Below, piece after piece: positions 1-9,560 of a stretch of DNA of 64,000 nucleotides. Where the stretch lies: positions 4,898,001 through 4,962,000 of the forward strand of contig NC_081548.1 of the NCBI RefSeq assembly GCF_901000735.1. The letters are read 5' to 3'. Each line of letters opens with the position of its first letter. The stretch's first letter is position 1. Position numbers and translations under genes: made by a program. Source of the DNA: Corylus avellana (taxonomy: Eukaryota; Streptophyta; Magnoliopsida; Fagales; Betulaceae). The notes under the pieces were generated by a model, which saw only the letters and a list, made by a program, of their open reading frames with translations, ran no database searches and had not been told where the DNA came from.

Positions 1-595
1 TATTGCATATTGTTGAACATTGAGAATAAGAGATGAATTAAATATGAAGCAAGAAGGTTTTCCTATGTTAACGGAGGGAGCCGAAGGAGCCTCTCGGGTT
101 AAATAAGAATGAAAATTCTAAAACGACTCCAATTATCACCTATTCACACGTCTAGGAGTTTTACAAAAATTATCCAGAAAACAGATCTAACTTAGCAGTT
201 AAAAATCAACCAAATACTGAAAGGAAATTTGCAATCAAGAACACAGAAATTTGGTTACGAAGAGGAAACCATTTAGAGAACTCTCTAAATGTAAAACCTC
301 TCCGGGGCAGCCAAACCCAGGAAATCAATTCACTAAATAGAAGAATAAGGAATACAAGAAGAATAACAAAACCTTTGACTCTTCCTTGCACACGACAAGT
401 GACCCACTTGACTTCTACCTCAGTAGCCCTTTCCAGAACATCTGGCACGATTCTTCTGAAAGATTTCCTTTCACCGGAACTCCGATTGGCTTCACGTATT
501 TTCTCTTCAAAAATAATCTAGAACAAATTCTCTCTCTCTAAGCACCCTGATTTTTCTCAATAAAATACGTAAGTTACAATGGCAAACTCCCGTAG

Positions 596-604
596 CTTAA
601 ATAG
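596..604 (-). promoter_or_regulatory. TATA-like box of the SIRE-like LTR
   Basis: The minus strand reads CTATTTAAG here, directly downstream of the GTCCGGAC array and upstream of a TC-rich stretch. This is the best U3/R promoter candidate in the LTR. Position and composition are the only evidence. Confidence 0.45.
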
Positions 605-630
605 AAAAATACACAACATAATACTGCCGT

Positions 631-966
631 GTCCGGACATGGTTAATCTGAGGTCCGGACATGGCTAGGTTTACTTATTCGTAACCTAGTGATGTCCGGA
701 CCTCCAATTTGTGTGTCCGGACATCTCAACAAGAATGTGTTCTCTGGAACTGATGTCCGGACCCAACTTCTGAAGGTCCGGACATCCCCTTCATATCTCA
801 CGTTCTGGATATCAGGTCCGGACCCAGCGTCTGGAGGTCCGGACCTGCCTCATCAAATGTTGCTTCTGGAAATCAGGTCCGGACCCAGCGTCTGGAGGTC
901 CGGACCTACTCTTCAAAATGCCCTTGCTGGTTTTTGTGTCCGGACCCGTTTTCTGTAGGTCCGGAC
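631..966. repeat. Phased array of 12 GTCCGGAC palindromes
   Basis: The 8-bp palindrome GTCCGGAC starts at 631, 653, 694, 715, 755, 776, 816, 837, 877, 898, 938 and 959. The steps are 22, 41, 21, 40, 21, 40, 21, 40, 21, 40, 21, so there are six units with a 61-bp period, each holding two palindromes 21 bp apart. Sequence between palindromes varies much more than the palindromes. In element sense the array lies in U3, ending about 27 bp upstream of the TATA-like box. It looks like an enhancer or protein-binding array, but no function is demonstrated. Confidence 0.9.
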
Positions 967-1056
967 ATGCCTCTAGAATTTTCTTCCTGAAACATTTTGA
1001 GGTGATAATTTTTACCAACATACATGCAAACCGAATGTGCCAAACCTAAACTAACA

Positions 1057-1070
1057 AACTCCCCCTTTGG
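1057..1070 (-). other. Polypurine tract of the SIRE-like element
   Basis: The minus strand reads CCAAAGGGGGAGTT immediately before the LTR start, the expected plus-strand primer site. A second copy of the AAAGGGGGAG motif lies at about 1101-1115 and a third GGGGGAG-type tract near 3507. Repeated tracts of this kind are typical of SIRE/Maximus elements. Confidence 0.75.
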
Positions 1071-1231
1071 CCATTCGGGAACAAAATTGACACATCAAAA
1101 CAACTCCCCCTTTTTGTCTCGGAAGGGCAAAGGAAGCTAAAAAAAATGTAAATTCTAGAGTTTAATCAAAATATCTCATGAAACCAAAAAACATAAAGCG
1201 TAGCATTCAGAATGCAATGCAAGCAACAAAC

Positions 1232-2230
1232 TTATTCTTGGTAAAGCCGGTCCTTGATAGATTTCACATCTTTTTCCAAAGTCGTCATGCGGGTGTGTAA
1301 ATCTTCGATGCTTCGGCCTTGAGCTTGAAGTAAGGAGATTATTTGGTTGAATTGACTTGAAGCATCGGATGAGCCTGAGGAAGATGCAGCTGGAGGGTCT
1401 TGAAGAAGCGGAGGAGCATGAGCAGCTTGAGCTTGAAGCCTAAGTTGTGCATTTGACTTCAGCACAGTTCCTTTTCCAAAGTAGCCTTCAGGAGCTTCCA
1501 TATGTTCATTTGCAGAAATCTTTGGCAAAGTGGCGTGCAAAATCTTTGTAATGAGTCCGCCATACGGTAATGCAATGGCGTGATCTTCATGGAGCTCGAT
1601 CATGGTCAAAACCATATGAGTGCAGAGACAAAACTCAACACGTTTGATGATGCCATAAATCATCATTGCTCGTTCGATAGTTAAGTGACTATGTCGAGAC
1701 ATTGGCCAAATATTCTGCAATAAAATCCGAGTTAACAATCTCTCTGGAGCCCGAACATAGCCAATCGGAATTTTGTTCAGGTCTGCATCCCATACAAGCT
1801 GCTGACTTGGATTTAGAACTCCCATGATTTCAGCTTTTGTCGGTTGTGGATCATCATCCAGAAATGGGAGCGGCTTCTCATTTGTCAATGGAATTCCCGT
1901 AACTTCACTGATCAGTTCAGTAGTGATATTGAGAGTTTTCCCGGATACTTTGGTCTTGAATGACGGGGGACCAACTAAGTCAATGTCGTCGATGTTGTAG
2001 TAGAATTCCCGAACTAACCGAGTGTAGGCACTAACAGGAATGAACAAGGAGGTCCATTGATTTGCTTGGAAGATGTCATGAATGAATCGAAACGGTTCAA
2101 CTCGAAGGTCATTTTGTTCTACTCCACGCTCGATCACAATTTTGCGAGTCAAAATCTTATCTTGTAGGGCAGATTTTTCTTCACGAGTGCGCTTTCTCCT
2201 GATTGTTGATTCTGAAATTGGATACACCAT
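1232..2230 (-). CDS. Extra ORF downstream of pol in the SIRE-like element (plant transposon protein type)
   Basis: A 332-residue intact frame in the same orientation as gag-pol, between pol and the 3' LTR. The middle resembles the putative plant transposon protein family found in retroelements: a conserved W, then VREFYYNI, an ITTELISEVTGIP-like block, SRHSHLTIERAMMIYGI, and LPYGGLITKIL. The last 40 or so residues form a probable coiled coil (FNQIISLLQAQGRSIEDLHT) after a Pro/Ser-rich linker. SIRE-type elements often carry an extra ORF at this place, sometimes called env-like; I see no signal peptide or membrane segment, so an envelope role is not supported. It is uninterrupted although gag-pol beside it is frameshifted. 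Function unknown; the family assignment is from recalled pattern, not a search. Confidence 0.65.
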   Translation of the reverse strand: MVYPISESTIRRKRTREEKSALQDKILTRKIVIERGVEQNDLRVEPFRFIHDIFQANQWTSLFIPVSAYTRLVREFYYNIDDIDLVGPPSFKTKVSGKTLNITTELISEVTGIPLTNEKPLPFLDDDPQPTKAEIMGVLNPSQQLVWDADLNKIPIGYVRAPERLLTRILLQNIWPMSRHSHLTIERAMMIYGIIKRVEFCLCTHMVLTMIELHEDHAIALPYGGLITKILHATLPKISANEHMEAPEGYFGKGTVLKSNAQLRLQAQAAHAPPLLQDPPAASSSGSSDASSQFNQIISLLQAQGRSIEDLHTRMTTLEKDVKSIKDRLYQE

Positions 2231-4116
2231 TTGCTGCAGTCATTTCAAGGAAAATAAACGAATATCTCAAATTATGGAGGAAATTATCATGGAAAATGAT
2301 TTTTGAGATTAAACAAGTGATCCAAAGTGATCCCACAATCGAAAAAGATGCAACCTAAACAGATTTGAAATGTGGATTACATCAACCATGTAATGGGCAA
2401 TGAGCTATTGATTATCACAAAAAAAATTCCATGTATATTGACCATACCTTTCCTAGAAACTTTGCAACCAACATCTAACAACTAACCACCTTGAAATAAA
2501 GCATGGTTATACAAACAAAATGGGACACAAGTTCAAAAATGAGTCTTTGAGACATTTTATCAAACATGTTATGGGCAAGACAAATCATCCGTGAACAAGT
2601 CATGGCAAAATGAGGAAACCATCCTTAAATACATGATAGATGATGTTTTGTGCAACAATCAGATGAGATAGAAGGACTGAACAACTATATGGAATCAAAT
2701 AGACAAGTATTTCGGAAATTTCACACTTGAACACAACCAGTCACATATTACGATTTGAAACCAAATAGAAAGAGAAAACTGTGATTTGAACAACAGAAAT
2801 TAAAAAGGAGAAGAAAAGAAAGCATACCTGTGATGATGGAAGTGTAGACAGGAAAGTGAAGCAAACAAAGAGAAAAAAAAATTATCTGAGGAATAAGAGG
2901 TGCGGCCGAGGGAGTGAAGTATGGAAGAAAAAAATGAATGCAGGGGTTTTTAGAGCTATCGATATAACCAATGTAGTGTGCGTGTCCGGACATGTAAATA
3001 CAGTGTCCGGACCGCAACAATAACCAATGAGAAAGGAGAAGAAAAAAATAACAAAAAATAAAAATAAGAAATAAAACATTAATTAATTGTGCGTGTCCGG
3101 ACATGTAATCACAGTGTCCGGACCGCAACAAGAAACAATAAACAATAACCAAATTTTTTTTTTTTTTTTTTTTTTTTTTAATAAAAAAAATAAACAGAAC
3201 TTGTTTAGATATCTAATAACCCATGTGTGTTCTTATGAAATCTTAACAATTTGGAGTGGTCAAAAATATACACTTACACCATAAATGTTCCATATGCAAG
3301 ACACAACCTTATTCTGTGAATTCGGTCAAGTAAGCAATTGTCAGAGATCTCATGTGATGGTGTAGTGTGTGAATACTCCCATTAACTAAGATTTCATCAA
3401 TGAAGGTAAATCTAGGCAGACATTTTGTAAAGTAAGACCAGCAGTCTGATTCAAACCACAGTAAAACCTTATAATGTTAGGACCTAGATTCCCTCATCCG
3501 ATACACTCCCCCTGAGATTGATCATTTTCTTTTATCATGTCCTTTAGTAATCATCTATTTCCGCAATGATTTGATCACTGATTCTTTCTTTAGGGACAGA
3601 CAGAAGCAAAATGGAATCATCTGAGCTTATTTTATGCCCCTTTTTTTTTTTTTTTTTTATGGAAAAATGGTGGAATTTTTAGGAGCTAGGTTCAACTAAC
3701 GAGTTGGTCAAGTGGCAAGATTCTATACTGCCTATCTCCCAAACAAAATGTTTTCTCCAAATTTCCAAACACATAAAGAAATCTAAACCTAATGGGGGTA
3801 ACAAGTGCACAATTTTGGACATGAGAAAAAAAAAAACTGACTTTTACTCCTTTAACAGTCTTCAGAAAAACAAAGTATATCAGAAACATATGGAGCAATA
3901 GATGTAAATTGCAGAAATATTGACCCCACTCATATGTGAAAAATTCATTTGAGCACAAGACATGAGTAACTGAATATCCAACAAAATAAAATAAATAAAA
4001 TAAAAGAAGCAAAGATAATAAAAACAAATCAGATAACAACAAGAAAAAAATTGCCCTAGAACAGCTATAGACAAGTATCAATATGTGCAATTTCTAGGCA
4101 TGTTCTATGTATACAA
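2231..4116 (-). other. Non-coding 3' internal region of the SIRE-like element
   Basis: No coding frame is supported. The stretch holds two more GTCCGGAC pairs (2984/3005 and 3095/3116, again 21 bp apart), homopolymer T runs (3149-3179, about 3641-3658) and a CTCCCCCTGAG tract near 3507 that reads as a polypurine tract on the minus strand. It joins the end of pol to the extra ORF. Confidence 0.6.
2984..3123. repeat. Two further GTCCGGAC pairs in a short tandem duplication
   Basis: Palindromes start at 2984, 3005, 3095 and 3116. The two pairs have the same 21-bp internal spacing as the LTR array and sit in a 111-bp direct repeat, each with GTGCGTGTCCGGACATGTAA then CAGTGTCCGGACCGCAACAA. This places the same motif outside the LTR of the same element. 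Confidence 0.85.
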
Positions 4117-7100
4117 TCATGAGAGATCGCATACACCAATAGCATTCCTGAGATACTCAAACCTAGATCCATCTAGGGGTTTTGTAAACAGGTCAGCTAA
4201 TTGGTGTTCAGTAGGCATAAATTCAAGAGATACCACCTGGGTCTCGACCAAGTCACGGATGAAATGATGACGAATGTCAATGTGTTTCGTGCGTGAATGT
4301 TGAACCGGATTCTTTGAGATGTTGATGGCACTCGTATTGTCACAGTAGACAATCATTTTTCCTTGATCAAATCCATAGTCGCAAGAAGTTGCTTCATCCA
4401 GATGAGCTGTGTACAGCAGCTCCCAGCAGCTATATATTCGGCCTCAGCAGTAGAAAGAGAGATGGAGTTTTGTTTCTTACTCATCCAGGCGACCAGATTT
4501 GTTCCCACGTAAAAACATCCGCCTGATGTACTCTTTCGATCATCAGCATTTCCAGCCCAGTCAGCATCAGAATATCCTGCAAGTTCAAGATTTGTATTAG
4601 TAGAGAAATAAATTCCAAAATTGATTGTGCCATTTACATACCTGAGGATCCGTTTAACAGCTGTCAGATGGGATTCCTTTGGATTAGCTTGGAATCGAGC
4701 ACATACACCTACACTGAAAGATATGTCTGGTCGACTAGCTGTAAGATAAAGGAGACAGCCTATCATGCTTCTGTATAAAGTTTGGTCAACGGATTTTCCC
4801 GCTACATCTGCACTCAGCTTAACACTCGTACTCATGGGTGTGCGAGCATGACTTTTTCCATCCAACCCAAATCTCTTCACAAGATCTTTGGCATACTTTG
4901 GTTGAGATACAAAAATGCCTTTGTTGGATTGTTGAACTTGAAAACCTAGAAAATAGGTCAATTCACCAATCATACTCATTTCAAACTCTTGCTTCATTTC
5001 TGTAGAAAATTGATGAGCCTGTGAGTCAACCGTAGAGCCAAAGATAATGTCATCTACATAAATTTGGACAATGAGAAGGTGACTGCCTTTCCTACGAATG
5101 AACAATGTACGGTCAGCCTGTCCTCGGATGAACCCATGTGCAAGAAGATATGTTGTCAGACGTTCATACCAAGCTCTCGGAGCTTGTTTCAATCCATAAA
5201 GCGCCTTTTTCAACTTGTAAACATGATCCGGATAAGTTGGATCCTGAAACCCTTTTGGCTGAGCTACATATACTTCTTCTTGAAGAATGCCATTAAGAAA
5301 AGCACTCTTGACGTCCATCTGATACAATTTGATCTGGAGATGACATGAGATGCTCAACAAAATTCTGATAGATTCCAATCTGGCTACTGGTGCGAATGTC
5401 TCATCAAAATCCACTCCTTCAACCTGAGTGTATCCTTGAGCAACCAATCGAGCTTTGTTTCTTACCACTGTACCATGCTCGTCAGATTTATTCTTAAAGA
5501 TCCATTTAGTGCCAATGATATTCTGATCTTTTGGTTTTGGAACCAATTTCCAGACATCATTCCTAACAAACTGATTGAGTTCTTCATGCATAGCTGACAC
5601 CCAACTCTCATCTTCTAATGCCTCATTAACCTTCTTTGGTTCAAACTGAGAGAGATAACAAGAATAAGTGACTTGATTGACCACCCTGTTTCGCAGACGT
5701 AATCCTTCATTAACATTTCCCAGCAAATTTTCTCTAGGATGATTAAGTTTGACTCTGGAGGATGGTGCATGAGTGTTCAAGTGTGGAACTGGTGAAGGAG
5801 TCATGTCTTCAGTATCTGAAGGTATTGAAGTACGGACTGCTGAGCTGTTCGGACTAAGAGGTTCATGAGTTTTATCAGACATATCAACTTGCTCCCCCTC
5901 AACCTGAGGCTCTTCTTCTGCAAAAAGCTCATTGGTAGTTTCATCATCGATGACAACATTTACTGATTCCATTACTGTCTTGGTTCTTTTGTTATACACA
6001 CGACTGGCTCGACTTGTATTAGAGTATCCAAGAAAAATTCCTTCGTCACTCTTCGCATCAAACTTCCCCAAGTTTTCTCTATCACGAAGAATGTAACATG
6101 TACTTCCAAACACCCTAAAATATTTGACAGTGGGTTTCTTTCCTCGCCATAGCTCATATGGTGTCTTGGTAGTAGTAGGTCTGAGAAAAACTCGATTAAC
6201 AATATGGCATGCTGTATGGATTGCTTCTCCCCAAAAATGTTGTGCCAAATCCTTAGCATGTATCATAACTCTTGCCATTTCTTGTATGACTCGATTTTTC
6301 CGTTCAACTACTCCATTTTGTTGAGGAGTTATGGGAGATGAGAATTCTTGTTTGATACCTTGCTGAGCACAATAATCTTCAAAACTTGAATTCTCGAATT
6401 CTCTGCCATGATCGCTTCGGATCCGCTTGATGAGACAGTCTTGTTCATTTTGGATTTTCTGAAACAAGATCTGAGCTTGTGCAAAGGCTTCAGATTTTTC
6501 TCTTAACAGAATTACCCATGTGTATCGAGAGAAGTCATCAACGATCACCATAATGTATTTCTTGCCTCCCAAACTAGCTGTCCGTGTAGGGCCCATGAGA
6601 TCCATGTGAAGAAGCTCTAAGTTTCGAGAGGTAACAATACCTGAGATCTTTTTGTGAGGAGTTCTAGTTTGTTTCCCCAATTGGCATGGGCCACATTTTC
6701 CTTTATCACCTGATGAATCTTTGGTAGATCAGCTATGGCTTCTGTCTTAGAAATTCTGACCAGATCATGAAAATTTAGATGCCCCAACCGTTGATGCCAC
6801 AATTCTCCAGTGTCCAGGGTTGCCTTATTGCAATTTATTTGAGAATTTGAGGAGAGACAATAGCAATTGTCAGCAGTGCGCTTTCCTCCCATCAACCATT
6901 TTCCTTGAGAGTCAAATATGCTGCATTCTTTCTTGGAAAACTGGACCACTAAATCATAATCACAAAACTGACTGATGCTCAATAAATTTGCCCGGAGACC
7001 TTCAACATACAGTACTTCTTGTGGAGTAGGGGCACCGGTAATTTCCACAATTCCTTGACCAATCACCTTCGATTTGCTGCCATCTCCATAAGTGATGCTT

Positions 7101-8936
7101 CCACCTCCTTTGCCTTCTTTAAGCTCTTTGAATAGCGACTTATCACCTGTCATATGTTTTGAACAACCACTATCCAGAAACCACAAACACGAGTTAAGCA
7201 CACTTAAGGCAGTATGAGCAACAAGACATAGATGATCCTTCTTTTTAACCCAGACTTGTTCCTTTTGAGGAGGAACTTGCACATTTTTGTCAATTAAATT
7301 AGACACATCTTTTATATCAACAGAATTTGACAAAACAGCTAACTTTTCACTAATAAGTTTCACTTGAGCAGTTAAAACTTTTAGTTGATTTCCAATTCCA
7401 GGTTCATCTATTCTAGGGAAATTCTTCTGAGACCATGGTTGTTGAGCCCTAATTTGAAAACAGTTTGGTCGAGTATGACCTTTGACACCACAGTGAAAAC
7501 AAGTAGGAATGAAGTTAGTCCTTACCGGAACTTTGAATTTCAATTTATTCTTCTTGGTCACATCTTCTGAACTTTCTTGAGGTAAGCAAGAATTCTCAAT
7601 TTCCACATTTTTCATTTTAGGTTTCACAAACATGATTTTTGAAGTGGTTGCAACATTTGAAGAAGATGCATTAACATGTTTATTAAAACCCAATCCAGTC
7701 CTATCATGTGAATGTTTCTGATTTCCTAACATTTGATTCAATTTAGCACTCGAAAACTTCTTTAAATGATCATTCGAATCATTCAAGTTCTTTTCCAGAG
7801 ATTTCACTTTAGCAATCAGCATGAGATTTTCAGAAGTCAAAGTGTTTCGAATAGCTAAACATTCATCCATAGATTTCATTAATCTTTCTTTCTCAAGTTC
7901 AGCTTCTTTCAGATTTTTCAGATTTTTCCTATTCAGCTTGTTCAATTTATCACATTCTACAAACAAGTTATTATAAGCAGTTTGTAAATCCACCTCATCA
8001 TCAGATTCAATTTCAGATTCATTTATCATGTGAGGTGAGTTAACAGTCTCATAATAATTATCATAAGAAGCAGTAAAAGCTAAATAATTCACTCCTCCTT
8101 CAACATCTTCTTCGGATTTTTCATCATCCGATTCATCACTCTGAGTGACATTGAAAGCTTTACCTTTGGATTTTTTCAGATTAGCACATTCAATTCGAAT
8201 ATGACCCCTACCCCCACATTCATGACATTTTCGTCCACTAGTGAACTTATCTTTCTGATCATTCTCTAAGTTCTCACGTGGATTATTTCTAAACTCACCT
8301 TTAGGTTTCACAAGAGTTTTTGAGTCACGATTTTTAAACCTTCCATTCACGGGTCTAAAAAATTTTCTAAATTTTTTAGCAAACAGGGCAAATTCTTCAT
8401 CATCCCCAGAATCCTCATCAGACGACCCACAAGAATTGACTTTAACATTTTTTGCTTTAAGAGCAATGTTTTTAGTTTTCTTGAGTTTGGGTAGAATTAG
8501 TTCAAAAGTCTGAAGGGAACCTACAAGTTCTTCTACTCTCATAGTATCTAAGTCTTTGCTCTGTTGTATAGCAGCAATTTGGGGAATAAACCTCTCAGGC
8601 AAAGATCTTAAGATTTTTTTCACCACTTTAGCATCATCCATTTTCTTTCCCAAATTAATGGTAGAGTTTCTAATGGCACTAAGCTTTGAATAGAATTCAT
8701 CAAAAGTTTCATCTTCCTGCATTCTAATCTCCTCAAACTGAGAAACCAACATTTGAATTTTTGAAGTTCTAACAACCTTAGTTCCTTCATGTGTGATTTC
8801 TAACGTTTCCCAAGCTTCCTTAGCTATTTCACATCTAGAAATCCTAGAAAATTCTTCATTTGAAACAGAGATGTAAATAGCATTTATAGCTTTGTCATTC
8901 GCAGTAGCACAATTTTTTTCTTCCGTTGTCCATTCA
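4117..8936 (-). pseudogene. SIRE-like copia gag-pol polyprotein, frameshifted and 5'-truncated by a gap
   Basis: The gag frame is open into the gap (coding from 8936). Gag carries an LTR-copia gag domain, a knuckle CHECGGRGHIRIEC (about 8190-8230), a long coiled-coil region, and a second knuckle CFHCGVKGHTRPNC (about 7462-7505). Protease follows with WFLDSGCSKHMTG (about 7150-7190), integrase with HQRLGHLNFHD (about 6770-6800), SDHGREFEN and [11 protein letters not shown] (about 6300-6420), reverse transcriptase with YVDDIIFGS (about 5035-5065) and RNase H with DADWAGN and AEYIAAG (about 4430-4560). The long gag with two knuckles fits the SIRE/Maximus lineage. Frame changes near 6700 (before the integrase core) and near 4380 (in RNase H) break it, so the product is probably not made intact. 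Domain order protease-integrase-RT-RNase H proves Ty1/copia. Confidence 0.92.
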
Positions 8937-9036
8937 NNNNNNNNNNNNNNNNNNNNNNNNNNNNNNNNNNNNNNNNNNNNNNNNNNNNNNNNNNNNNNNN
9001 NNNNNNNNNNNNNNNNNNNNNNNNNNNNNNNNNNNN
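8937..9036. other. Assembly gap 1 (100 N)
   Basis: Exactly 100 N. The SIRE-like gag frame runs into the left side; the sequence on the right is not retroelement-like, so the 5' LTR, leader and gag start are missing here. Confidence 0.99.
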
Positions 9037-9359
9037 TAACTTACGCAACGAAAAGTAAAAATAAAAATCCAACCAATGAACAACCGGAATCCGATCAGCG
9101 ACACGGGAAATGTTTGAGAGATTCGTCGGCGATTAACGAATGGACTGACTTTGTGCCATTACGTGATGTTTGTGATTATCCCAAGTTCTGTAAACTTTTA
9201 AGAAACAAACACAAAAAGAAAACGAAAAAGTCGCGCCAAAATGAAAACAAAACGATGGAATTCTTAAGTTTAACTTGACCTTGCATAAACGAGGTCGTTT
9301 GTCACGATAAATTGGAACACCAAAATACCGGTCTCTTTTTCACTTTTTGTAATAGAGCC

Positions 9360-9560
9360 GAAGGCCGAAACCATCGGGCTACTTGTTTGGGCTTCGGCCC
9401 CATTTGCAAACCCACAACCCAAAAGCCGAAACCATGGCAATTTCGTAATTTAAGGCCTTTTTTTTTTTTATATGCGTGGGAAAACCCTAACAGGACTCTA
9501 CTCTCCCTTCATATATAAATACCGGTTAAGAGAAGGGAATTGATGCGGCTTGAACTCACT
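9360..9560 (+). promoter_or_regulatory. Promoter-like block: site II motif, telo-box, TATA
   Basis: In order on the plus strand: a TGGGCT site II-type motif (9388-9393) within a run of GGGCT and GGCCC words, a telo-box AAACCCTAA (9482-9490), a TATA box ATATATAAAT (9511-9520), then a TC-rich leader (about 9555-9605). Site II plus telo-box is the classic pairing for plant ribosomal-protein, translation-related and some snoRNA genes. No coding frame of note follows, so the target is unclear. Confidence 0.5.

Larger units (their letters stand above)
11..1056 (-). repeat. 3' LTR of SIRE-like Ty1/copia element
   Basis: The right edge is set by the polypurine tract just beyond it (1057-1070); read on the minus strand the LTR starts TGTTAGTTTAGG. 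The left edge is placed at 11 because the minus-strand end there reads TTCAACA, giving matching TGTT...AACA termini; it could instead run past the window edge. Length would be 1046 bp, in the range of SIRE LTRs. It carries a TATA-like box (596-604), a phased array of GTCCGGAC palindromes upstream of it, and TC/GA-rich sequence downstream. The matching 5' LTR is not in the window: the element runs into the gap at 8937. Edges are inferred, not confirmed against a second LTR. Confidence 0.65.

Noticed and set aside
631..966. CRISPR-like regular array
   Set aside because: The unit is an 8-bp palindrome with 13- and 32-bp gaps inside a plant LTR; CRISPR repeats are 21-48 bp with unique spacers and occur in prokaryotes.
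3692..4090. Minus-strand ORF rich in Leu/Phe after pol
   Set aside because: Homopolymer-driven frame in the non-coding part of the element; no family resemblance.
8884..9278. ORFs spanning gap 1
   Set aside because: They are built across 100 N; the true distance and frame are unknown.
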